DNA of 64,000 nucleotides from Auanema rhodensis (lineage: Eukaryota; Nematoda; Chromadorea; Rhabditida; Rhabditidae). The notes beneath the pieces are model-generated. The model was given only the letters and a program-made list of their open reading frames with translations, was not told the DNA's origin and did no database searches. The stretch spans positions 18,267,267-18,331,266 of the forward strand of contig OZ059898.1 in assembly GCA_964057225.1 (NCBI GenBank), in the 5' to 3' direction. Position numbers and translations under genes: made by a program. Position 1 is the stretch's first letter; every line of letters starts with the position of its first letter. Shown here piece after piece: positions 1-9,680 of the stretch.

Positions 1-715
1 AATGTAGTATAGTGCATTCGATGGGGATTTTTAAGCTGCGTCGATCTGTATTATCAGATTTGCGCTAGCTTAAAAATGCACCGAGATATCAACTGATATA
101 AGTTCACACTTATATCCTCGATTTTCACCCTGAAGAATTAATTTTTTCGTTGAAAAACATTGTCCATCGTGTTTGCCTTGAAAAAAGGAATCTAAAAACA
201 TCTACTTTTTGCTAAATTATTCTGAAATTTTTCGAAAAAATTTTTGTCAAAATGTTTTTGGAAGCAATGTTGAGTGTACATGGAAACTCAACATACACTA
301 ATGCATCATTTTTCAAACGATCATAACTAATTTTTGTATAAAGCGTTTCTCAATGTAGTATAGTGAATTCGATGCGGATTTTTAAGCTGCGTCGATCTGT
401 ATTATCAGATTTGCGCTAGCTTAAAAATGCACCGAGATATCAACTGATATAAGTTCACACTTATTTCCTCGATTTTCACCCTGAAGAATTAATTTTTTCG
501 TTGAATAACATTGTCCATCGTCTTTGCCTTGAAAAAATAAATCTAAAAACATCTTCTTTTTGCTAAATTATTTTGAAATTTTTTGAAAAAATTTTTGTCA
601 AAATGTTTTTGGAAGCAATGTTGAGTGTACATGGAAACTCAACATACACTAATGCATCATTTTTCAAACGATCATAACTAATTTTTGTATAAAGCGTTTC
701 TCAATGTAGTATAGT

Positions 716-726
716 GCATTCGATGC
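716..726. other. Small perfect hairpin GCAT-TCG-ATGC in each monomer
   Basis: Monomer positions 14-24 read GCATTCGATGC, a 4-bp perfect inverted repeat around TCG, shown here in the reference monomer. It is broken in a minority of copies: the central C becomes T in several (for example 10540, 25663, 62205), becomes G at 27421 and 27772, and an arm is changed in monomers 1, 352 and 3514. At 352 the change creates a GAATTC at 365-370, which I did not notice elsewhere. No function can be inferred from so short a dyad. Confidence 0.6.
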
Positions 727-728
727 GG

Positions 729-779
729 ATTTTTAAGCTGCGTCGATCTGTATTATCAGATTTGCGCTAGCTTAAAAAT
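729..779. other. 51-nt imperfect hairpin or cruciform in each monomer
   Basis: Monomer positions 27-77, shown in the reference copy. The outer stem pairs ATTTTTAAGCT (27-37) with AGCTTAAAAAT (67-77), 11 bp perfect. The next pairs are GCG (38-40) with CGC (63-65), leaving one unpaired T at 66. After a 3-nt by 3-nt mismatch, ATCTG (44-48) pairs with CAGAT (55-59) around a 6-nt loop. The loop carries the A/G variant (TGTATTAT or TGTGTTAT), outside the stem. Other changes do hit the stem: GATTTTTTAGC in the TA-insertion type, TCAAATTTG in many domain II copies, GCGTTAGC at 47813, 50270 and 51323, and GCTAGCCTA at 56939 and 60099. It is the strongest dyad in the unit. Whether it extrudes in DNA or folds in a transcript is not known. 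Confidence 0.8.
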
Positions 780-796
780 GCACCGAGATATCAACT

Positions 797-818
797 GATA
801 TAAGTTCACACTTATATC
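797..818. other. Hairpin GATATAAG / CTTATATC in each monomer
   Basis: Monomer positions 95-116 contain GATATAAG, six bases, then CTTATATC: an 8-bp perfect inverted repeat. The A-to-T change that gives CTTATTTC breaks one pair in many domain I and II copies. The TA-insertion type instead has GAAATAAG with CTTATATATC. In monomers 7379, 7730, 9134, 9485, 11949 and 12300 the left arm is altered to give ATAAAATCAC. Because this is one of the most variable stretches of the monomer, strict conservation of the hairpin is unlikely. Confidence 0.7.
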
Positions 819-882
819 CTCGATTTTCACCCTGAAGAATTAATTTTTTCGTTGAAAAACATTGTCCATCGTGTTTGCCTTG

Positions 883-962
883 AAAAAAGGAATCTAAAAA
901 CATCTACTTTTTGCTAAATTATTCTGAAATTTTTCGAAAAAATTTTTGTCAAAATGTTTTTG
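883..962. other. Phased A/T tracts with TTTTTCGAAAAA palindrome (likely curved DNA)
   Basis: Monomer positions 181-260 hold successive A or T runs centred near 183, 196, 208, 216, 228, 240, 251 and 257, mostly 11-12 bp apart. Within them lies TTTTTCGAAAAA (228-239), a perfect 12-bp palindrome, followed by the overlapping palindrome AAAAATTTTT (236-245). The central CG is TG in many domain I copies, which breaks the first palindrome. A tracts at near-helical spacing are known to bend DNA and are common in satellites. That this segment bends or positions nucleosomes is an inference from spacing alone. Confidence 0.55.
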
Positions 963-968
963 GAAGCA

Positions 969-996
969 ATGTTGAGTGTACATGGAAACTCAACAT
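969..996. other. Inverted repeat ATGTTGAG / CTCAACAT in each monomer
   Basis: Monomer positions 267-274 (ATGTTGAG) and 287-294 (CTCAACAT) are a perfect 8-bp inverted repeat around a 12-nt spacer that contains TGTACA. An alternative pairing, AGTGTA (273-278) with TACACT (294-299), overlaps it. The arms are among the least variable parts of the unit. Visible exceptions are the last two complete monomers (CTCGACAT near 63,546 and 63,897). In domain I the spacer TGTACATGG is TGTGCATGG in one recurrent type. This conserved dyad is the best candidate for a protein-binding site, but nothing in the sequence names a protein. Confidence 0.7.
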
Positions 997-2459
997 ACAC
1001 TAATGCATCATTTTTCAAACGATCATAACTAATTTTTGTATTAAGCGTTTCTCAATGTAGTATAGTGCATTCGATGCGGATTTTTAAGCTGCGTCGATCT
1101 GTGTTATCAGATTTGCGCTAGCTTAAAAATGCACCGAGATATCAACTAATATAAGTTCACACTTATATCCTCGATTTTCACCCTGAAGAATTAATTTTTT
1201 CGTTGAATAACAATGTCCATCGTCTTTGCCTTGAAAAACTAAATCTGAAAACATCTACTTTTTGCTAAATTATTTTGAAATTTTTCGAAAAAATTTTTGT
1301 CAAAATGTTTTTGGAAGCAATGTTGAGTGTACATGGAAACTCAACATACACTAATGCATCATTTTTTAAACAATCATAACTAATTTTTGTATAAAGCGTT
1401 TCTCAATGTAGTATAGTGCATTCGATGCGGATTTTTAAGCTGCGTCGATCTGTGTTATCAGATTTGCGCTAGCTTAAAAATGCACCGAGATATCAACTGA
1501 TATAAGTTCACACTTATTTCCTCGATTTTCACCCTGAAGAATTAATTTTTTCGTTGAATAACATTGTCCATCGTCTTTGCCTTGAAAAAAGGAATCTAAA
1601 AACATCTTCTTTTTGCTAAATTATTTTGAAATTTTTTGAAAAAATTTTTGTCAAAATGTTTTTGGAAGCAATGTTGAGTGTACATGGAAACTCAACATAC
1701 ACTAATGCATCATTTTTCAAACGATCATAACTAATTTTTGTATTAAGCGTTTCTCAATGTAGTATAGTGCATTCGATGCGGATTTTTTAGCTGCGTCGAT
1801 CTGTGTTATCAGATTTGCGCTAGCTTAAAAATGCACCGAGATATCAACTGAAATAAGTTCACACTTATATATCCTCGATTTTCACCCTGAAGAATTAATT
1901 TTTTTGTTGAAAAACATTGTCCATCGTGTTTGCCTTGAAAAAAGGAATCTAAAAACATCTACTTTTTGCTAAATTATTTTGAAATTTTTTGAAAAAATTT
2001 TTGTCAAAATGTTTTTGGAAGCAATGTTGAGTGTACATGGAAACTCAACATACACTAATGCATCATTTTTCAAACGATCATAACTAATTTTTGTATTAAG
2101 CGTTTCTCAAAGTAGTATAGTGCATTCGATGCGGATTTTTAAGCTGCGTCGATCTGTGTTATCAGATTTGCGCTAGCTTAAAAATGCACCGAGATATCAA
2201 CTGATATAAGTTCACACTTATATCCTCGATTTTCACCCTGAAGAATTAATTTTTTTGTTGAAAAACATTGTCCATCGTGTTTGCCTTGAAAAAAGGAATC
2301 TAAAAACATCTACTTTTTGCTAAATTATTCTGAAATTTTTTGAAAAAATTTTTGTCAAAATGTTTTTGGAAGCAATGTTGAGTGTGCATGGAAACTCAAC
2401 ATACACTAATGCATCATTTTTCAAACGATCATAACTAATTTTTGTATAAAGCGTTCCTC

Positions 2460-4566
2460 AATGTAGTATAGTGCATTCGATGCGGATTTTTAAGCTGCGT
2501 CGATCTGTGTTATCAGATTTGCGCTAGCTTAAAAATGCACCGAGATATCAACTGATATAAGTTCACACTTATTTCCTCGATTTTCACCCTGAAGAATTAA
2601 TTTTTTCGTTGAATAACATAGTCCATCGTCTTTGCCTTGAAAAAAGGAATCTAAAAACATCTTCTTTTTGCTAAATTATTTTGAAATTTTTTGAAAAAAT
2701 TTTTGTCAAAATGTTTTTGGAAGCAATGTTGAGTGTACATGGAAACTCAACATACACTAATGCATCATTTTTCAAACGATCATAACTAATTTTTGTATAA
2801 AGCGTTTCTCAATGTAGTATAGTGCATTCGATGCGGATTTTTAAGCTGCGTCGATCTGTATTATCAGATTTGCGCTAGCTTAAAAATGCACCGAGATATC
2901 AACTGATATAAGTTCACACTTATATCCTCGATTTTCACCCTGAAGAATTAATTTTTTCGTTGAAAAACATTGTCCATCGTGTTTGCCTTGAAAAAAGAAA
3001 TCTAAAAACATCTACTTTTTGCTAAATTATTTTGAAATTTTTCGAAAAAATTTTTGTCAAAATGTTTTTGGAAGCAATGTTGAGTGTACATGGAAACTCA
3101 ACATACACTAATGCATCATTTTTCAAACGATCATAACTAATTTTTGTATTAAGCGTTTCTCAATGTAGTATAGTGCATTCGATGCGGATTTTTAAGCTGC
3201 GTCGATCTGTGTTATCAGATTTGCGCTAGCTTAAAAAATGCACCGAGATATCAACTGATATAAGTTCACACTTATTTCCTCGATTTTCACCCTGAAGAAT
3301 TAATTTTTTCGTTGAATAACATTGTCCATCGTCTTTGCCTTGAAAAAAGGAATCTAAAAACATCTTCTTTTTGCTAAATTATTTTGAAATTTTTTGAAAA
3401 AATTTTTGTCAAAATGTTTTTGGAAGCAATGTTGAGTGTACATGGAAACTCAACATACACTAATGCATCATTTTTTAAACGATCATAACTAATTTTTGTA
3501 TAAAGCGTTTCTCAATGTAGTATAGTGCATTCGATTCGGATTTTTAAGCTGCGTCGATCTGTATTATCAGATTTGCGCTAGCTTAAAAATGCACCGAGAT
3601 ATCAACTGATATAAGTTCACACTTATATCCTCGATTTTCACCCTGAAGAATTAATTTTTTCGTTGAAAAACATTGTCCATCGTGTTTGCCTTGAAAAAAG
3701 GAATCTAAAAACATCTACTTTTTGCTAAATTATTTTGAAATTTTTCGAAAAAATTTTTGTCAAAATGTTTTTGGAAGCAATGTTGAGTGTACATGGAAAC
3801 TCAACATACACTAATGCATCATTTTTCAAACGATCATAACTAATTTTTGTATTAAGCGTTTCTCAATGTAGTATAGTGCATTCGATGCGGATTTTTAAGC
3901 TGCGTCGATCTGTGTTATCAGATTTGCGCTAGCTTAAAAATGCACCGAGATATCAACTGATATAAGTTCACACTTATTTCCTCGATTTTCACCCTGAAGA
4001 ATTAATTTTTTCGTTGAATAACATTGTCCATCGTCTTTGCCTTGAAAAAAGGAATCTAAAAACATCTTCTTTTTGCTAAATTATTTTGAAATTTTTTGAA
4101 AAAATTTTTGTCAAAATGTTTTTGGAAGCAATGTTGAGTGTACATGGAAACTCAACATACACTAATGCATCATTTTTCAAACGATCATAACTAATTTTTG
4201 TATAAAGCGTTTCTCAATGTAGTATAGTGCATTCGATGCGGATTTTTAAGCTGCGTCGATCTGTATTATCAGATTTGCGCTAGCTTAAAAATGCACCGAG
4301 ATATCAACTGATATAAGTTCACACTTATATCCTCGATTTTCACCCTGAAGAATTAATTTTTTCGTTGAAAAACATTGTCCATCGTGTTTGCCTTGAAAAA
4401 AGGAATCTAAAAACATCTACTTTTTGCTAAATTATTTTGAAATTTTTCGAAAAAATTTTTGTCAAAATGTTTTTGGAAGCAATGTTGAGTGTACATGGAA
4501 ACTCAACATACACTAATGCATCATTTTTCAAACGATCATAACTAATTTTTGTATTAAGCGTTTCTC
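2460..4566. repeat. Alternating B/A monomers, about 702-bp dimer, three copies
   Basis: Monomers 2460, 3162 and 3865 are type B (TGTGTTAT, TATTTCC, GTCTTTGCC, ATCTTCTT). Monomers 2811, 3514 and 4216 are type A (TGTATTAT, TATATCC, GTGTTTGCC, ATCTACTT). The alternation gives a dimer period of 702-703 bp; one extra A at about 3,237 makes monomer 3162 352 bp long. The next monomer, 4567, is type C and ends the run. Confidence 0.7.
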
Positions 4567-4919
4567 AATGTAGTATAGTGCATTCGATGCGGATTTTTTA
4601 GCTGCGTCGATCTGTGTTATCAGATTTGCGCTAGCTTAAAAATGCACCGAGATATCAACTGAAATAAGTTCACACTTATATATCCTCGATTTTCACCCTG
4701 AAGAATTAATTTTTTTGTTGAAAAACATTGTCCATCGTGTTTGCCTTGAAAAAAGGAATCTAAAAACATCTACTTTTTGCTAAATTATTTTGAAATTTTT
4801 TGAAAAAATTTTTGTCAAAATGTTTTTGGAAGCAATGTTGAGTGTACATGGAAACTCAACATACACTAATGCATCATTTTTCAAACGATCATAACTAATT
4901 TTTGTATTAAGCGTTTCTC

Positions 4920-5272
4920 AAAGTAGTATAGTGCATTCGATGCGGATTTTTAAGCTGCGTCGATCTGTATTATCAGATTTGCGCTAGCTTAAAAATGCAC
5001 CGAGATATCAACTGATATAAGTTCACACTTATATATCCTCGATTTTCACCCTGAAGAATTAATTTTTTCGTTGAATAACATTGTCCATCGTCTTTGCCTT
5101 GAAAAAAGGAATCTAAAAACATCTTCTTTTTGCTAAACTATTTTGAAATTTTTTGAAAAAATTTTTGTCAAAATGTTTTTGGAAGCAATGTTGAGTGTAC
5201 ATGGAAACTCAACATACACTAATGCATCATTTTTCAAACGATCATAACTAATTTTTGTATAAAGCGTTTCTC
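4920..5272. repeat. Chimeric monomer of types D/C and B
   Basis: This 353-bp monomer starts AAAGTAG (type D) and has the TATATATCC insertion of type C. It lacks the other type C marks (GATTTTTTAGC, GAAATAAG), and its second half is type B (GTTGAATAAC, GTCTTTGCC, ATCTTCTT) with GCTAAACTATT. It looks like the product of exchange or conversion between types within one monomer. Confidence 0.6.
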
Positions 5273-5974
5273 AATGTAGTATAGTGCATTCGATGCGGAT
5301 TTTTAAGCTGCGTCGATCTGTATTATCAGATTTGCGCTAGCTTAAAAATGCACCGAGATATCAACTGATATAAGTTCACACTTATATCCTCGATTTTCAC
5401 CCTGAAGAATTAATTTTTTCGTTGAAAAACATTGTCCATCGTGTTTGCCTTGAAAAAAGGAATCTAAAAACATCTTCTCTTTGCTAAATTATTTTGAAAT
5501 TTTTTGAAAAAATTTTTGTCAAAATGTTTTTGGAAGCAATGTTGAGTGTACATGGAAACTCAACATACACTAATGCATCATTTTTCAAACGATCATAACT
5601 AATTTTTGTATTAAGCGTTTCTCAATGTAGTATAGTGCATTCGATGCGGATTTTTAAGCTGCGTCGATCTGTGTTATCAGATTTGCGCTAGCTTAAAAAT
5701 GCACCGAGATATCAACTGATATAAGTTCACACTTATTTCCTCGATTTTCACCCTGAAGAATTAATTTTTTCGTTGAATAACATTGTCCATCGTCTTTGCC
5801 TTGAAAAAAGGAATCTAAAAACATCTTCTCTTTGCTAAATTATTTTGAAATTTTTTGAAAAAATTTTTGTCAAAATGTTTTTGGAAGCAATGTTGAGTGT
5901 ACATGGAAACTCAACATACACTAATGCATCATTTTTCAAACGATCATAACTAATTTTTGTATTAAGCGTTTCTC

Positions 5975-6325
5975 AATGTAGTATAGTGCATTCGATGCGG
6001 ATTTTTTAGCTGCGTCGATCTGTGTTATCAGATTTGCGCTAGCTTAAAAATGCACCGAGATATCAACTGAAATAAGTTCACACTTATATCCTCGATTTTC
6101 ACCCTGAAGAATTAATTTTTTCGTTGAATAACATTGTCCATCGTCTTTGCCTTGAAAAAAGGAATCTAAAAACATCTTCTTTTTGCTAAACTATTTTGAA
6201 ATTTTTTGAAAAAATTTTTGTCAAAATGTTTTTGGAAGCAATGTTGAGTGTACATGGAAACTCAACATACACTAATGCATCATTTTTCAAACGATCATAA
6301 CTAATTTTTGTATAAAGCGTTTCTC
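5975..6325. repeat. Chimeric monomer of types C and B without the TA insertion
   Basis: The start has GATTTTTTAGC and AACTGAAATA as in type C, but the next segment is TATATCC without the two-base insertion. The second half is type B, with GCTAAACTATT as in monomer 4920. Of the monomers with GATTTTTTAGC that I examined, this is the only one lacking the insertion, so the switch lies near 6,075-6,090. Confidence 0.6.
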
Positions 6326-9300
6326 AATGTAGTATAGTGCATTCGATGCGGATTTTTAAGCTGCGTCGATCTGTATTATCAGATTTGCGCTAGCTTAAAA
6401 ATGCACCGAGATATCAACTGATATAAGTTCACACTTATATCCTCGATTTTCACCCTGAAGAATTAATTTTTTCGTTGAAAAACATTGTCCATCGTGTTTG
6501 CCTTGAAAAAAGGAATCTAAAAACATCTACTTTTTGCTAAATTATTCTGAAATTTTTCGAAAAAATTTTTGTCAAAATGTTTTTGGAAGCAATGTTGAGT
6601 GTACATGGAAACTCAACATACACTAATGCATCATTTTTCAAACGATCATAACTAATTTTTGTATTAAGCGTTTCTCAATGTAGTATAGTGCATTCGATGC
6701 GGATTTTTAAGCTGCGTCGATCTGTATTATCAGATTTGCGCTAGCTTAAAAATGCACCGAGATATCAACTGATATAAGTTCACACTTATATCCTCGATTT
6801 TCACCCTGAAGAATTAATTTTTTCGTTGAAAAACATTGTCCATCGTGTTTGCCTTGAAAAAAGGAATCTAAAAACATCTACTTTTTGCTAAATTATTCTG
6901 AAATTTTTCGAAAAAATTTTTGTCAAAATGTTTTTGGAAGCAATGTTGAGTGTACATGGAAACTCAACATACACTAATGCATCATTTTTCAAACGATGAT
7001 AACTAATTTTTGTATAAAGCGTTTCTCAATGTAGTATAGTGCATTCGATGCGGATTTTTAAGCTGCGTCGATCTGTATTATCAGATTTGCGCTAGCTTAA
7101 AAATGCACCGAGATATCAACTGATATAAGTTCACACTTATTTCCTCGATTTTCACCCTGAAGAATTAATTTTTTTGTTGAATAACATTGTCCATCGTCTT
7201 TGTTTTGAAAAAAGGAATCTAAAAACATCTTCTTTTTGCTAAATTATTCTGAAATTTTTTGAAAAAATTTTTGTCAAAATGTTTTTGGAAGCAATGTTGA
7301 GTGTACATGGAAACTCAACATACACTAATGCATCATTTTTCAAACGATCATAACTAATTTTTGTATAAAGCGTTTCTCAATGTAGTATAGTGCATTCGAT
7401 GCGGATTTTTAAGCTGCGTCGATCTGTATTATCAGATTTGCGCTAGCTTAAAAATGCACCGAGATATCAACTGATATAAAATCACACTTATTTCCTCGAT
7501 TTTCACCCTGAAGAATTAATTTTTTTGTTGAAAAACATTGTCCATCGTGTTTGCCTTGAAAAAAGGAATCTAAAAACATCTACTTTTTGCTAAATTATTT
7601 TGAAATTTTTTGAAAAAATTTTTGTCAAAATGTTTTTGGAAGCAATGTTGAGTGTACATGGAAACTCAACATACACTAATGCATCATTTTTCAAACGATC
7701 ATAACTAATTTTTGTATAAAGCGTTTCTCAATGTAGTATAGTGCATTCGATGCGGATTTTTAAGCTACGTCGATCTGTATTATCAGATTTGCGCTAGCTT
7801 AAAAATGCACCGAGATATCAACTGATATAAAATCACACTTATATCCTCGATTTTCACCCTGAAGAATTAATTTTTTCGTTGAAAAACATTGTCCATCGTG
7901 TTTGCCTTGAAAAAAGGAATCTAAAAACATCTTCTTTTTGCTAAACTATTTTGAAATTTTTTGAAAAAATTTTTGTCAAAATGTTTTTGGAAGCAATGTT
8001 GAGTGTACATGGAAACTCAACATACACTAATGCATCATTTTTCAAACGATCATAACTAATTTTTGTATAAAGCGTTTCTCAATGTAGTATAGTGCATTCG
8101 ATGCGGATTTTTAAGCTGCGTCGATCTGTATTATCAGATTTGCGCTAGCTTAAAAATGCACCGAGATATCAACTGATATAAGTTCACACTTATATCCTCG
8201 ATTTTCACCCTGAAGAATTAATTTTTTCGTTGAAAAACATTGTCCATCGTGTTTGCCTTGAAAAAAGGAATCTAAAAACATCTACTTTTTGCTAAATTAT
8301 TCTGAAATTTTTCGAAAAAATTTTTGTCAAAATGTTTTTGGAAGCAATGTTGAGTGTACATGGAAACTCAACATACACTAATGCATCATTTTTCAAACGA
8401 TCATAACTAATTTTTGTATTGAGCGTTTCTCAATGTAGTATAGTGCATTCGATGCGGATTTTTAAGCTGCGTCGATCTGTATTATCAGATTTGCGCTAGC
8501 TTAAAAATGCACCGAGATATCAACTGATATAAGTTCACACTTATATCCTCGATTTTCACCCTGAAGAATTAATTTTTTCGTTGAAAAACATTGTCCATCG
8601 TGTTTGCCTTGAAAAAAGGAATCTAAAAACATCTACTTTTTGCTAAATTATTCTGAAATTTTTCGAAAAAATTTTTGTCAAAATGTTTTTGGAAGCAATG
8701 TTGAGTGTACATGGAAACTCAACATACACTAATGCATCATTTTTCAAACGATGATAACTAATTTTTGTATAAAGCGTTTCTCAATGTAGTATAGTGCATT
8801 CGATGCGGATTTTTAAGCTGCGTCGATCTGTATTATCAGATTTGCGCTAGCTTAAAAATGCACCGAGATATCAACTGATATAAGTTCACACTTATTTCCT
8901 CGATTTTCACCCTGAAGAATTAATTTTTTCGTTGAATAACATTGTCCATCGTCTTTGTTTTGAAAAAAGGAATCTAAAAACATCTTCTTTTTGCTAAATT
9001 ATTTTGAAATTTTTTGAAAAAATTTTTGTCAAAATGTTTTTGGAAGCAATGTTGAGTGTACATGGAAACTCAACATACACTAATGCATCATTTTTCAAAC
9101 GATCATAACTAATTTTTGTATAAAGCGTTTCTCAATGTAGTATAGTGCATTCGATGCGGATTTTTAAGCTGCGTCGATCTGTATTATCAGATTTGCGCTA
9201 GCTTAAAAATGCACCGAGATATCAACTGATATAAAATCACACTTATTTCCTCGATTTTCACCCTGAAGAATTAATTTTTTTGTTGAAAAACATTGTCCAT

Positions 9301-9680
9301 CGTGTTTGCCTTGAAAAAAGGAATCTAAAAACATCTACTTTTTGCTAAATTATTTTGAAATTTTTTGAAAAAATTTTTGTCAAAATGTTTTTGGAAGCAA
9401 TGTTGAGTGTACATGGAAACTCAACATACACTAATGCATCATTTTTCAAACGATCATAACTAATTTTTGTATAAAGCGTTTCTCAATGTAGTATAGTGCA
9501 TTCGATGCGGATTTTTAAGCTACGTCGATCTGTATTATCAGATTTGCGCTAGCTTAAAAATGCACCGAGATATCAACTGATATAAAATCACACTTATATC
9601 CTCGATTTTCACCCTGAAGAATTAATTTTTTCGTTGAAAAACATTGTCCATCGTGTTTGCCTTGAAAAAAGGAATCTAAA
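6170..9680. repeat. 5-monomer higher-order unit, 1,755-bp period, two copies
   Basis: The first copy runs from about 6170 to 7924 and the second from about 7925 to 9679. Shared private marks 1,755 bp apart are GCTAAACTATT (about 6,186 and 7,940), ACGATGATAAC (about 6,996 and 8,750), CTTTGTTTTG (monomers 7028 and 8783), ATAAAATCAC (7379/7730 and 9134/9485) and AAGCTACGTCG (7730 and 9485). The copies end where monomer 9485 reverts to GCTAAATTATT. Edges are estimated from the nearest diagnostic base. Confidence 0.75.

Larger units (their letters stand above)
703..1053 (+). repeat. Reference satellite monomer (351 bp)
   Basis: This is a typical copy, used as the ruler for all monomer positions given here. 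It has 57 C and 53 G, so 31% GC, and 12 CpG. Layout: 14-24 small perfect hairpin; 27-77 large imperfect hairpin; 85-90 GATATC; 95-116 hairpin with 8-bp arms; about 143-148 a T tract; 181-260 a run of A/T tracts with the palindrome TTTTTCGAAAAA at 228-239; 267-294 inverted repeat; 275-280 TGTACA; 301-306 ATGCAT; 331-351 a variable tail ending in GCGTTTCTC. The main variable positions are 3, 18, 30-34, 49, 57, 94-96, 102-103, 112-115, 135-148, 155-161, 172-176, 186-195, 204, 213-214, 222-223, 233, 304-306 and 338-341. The choice of start is arbitrary because the array is continuous. I see no resemblance between the two halves, so it does not look like a doubled 175-bp unit. Confidence 0.95.

Noticed and set aside
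717-736. CENP-B box
   Set aside because: The box needs TTCG, then A, then CGGG at fixed spacing. The TTCGATGCGG region, the TTCGTTGAATAAC region and the TTCGAAAAAATTT region each match TTCG, and two also match the A, but none has CGGG in place.
729-779. tRNA or other structured RNA gene
   Set aside because: The 51-nt hairpin has a single interrupted stem, with no cloverleaf, no A or B box and no T-run terminator specific to it.
703-1053. The 351-bp monomer as a dimer of a 175-bp ancestor
   Set aside because: Comparing the two halves by eye shows no alignable similarity beyond shared A/T tracts. A formal self-alignment could still find a very old relationship.
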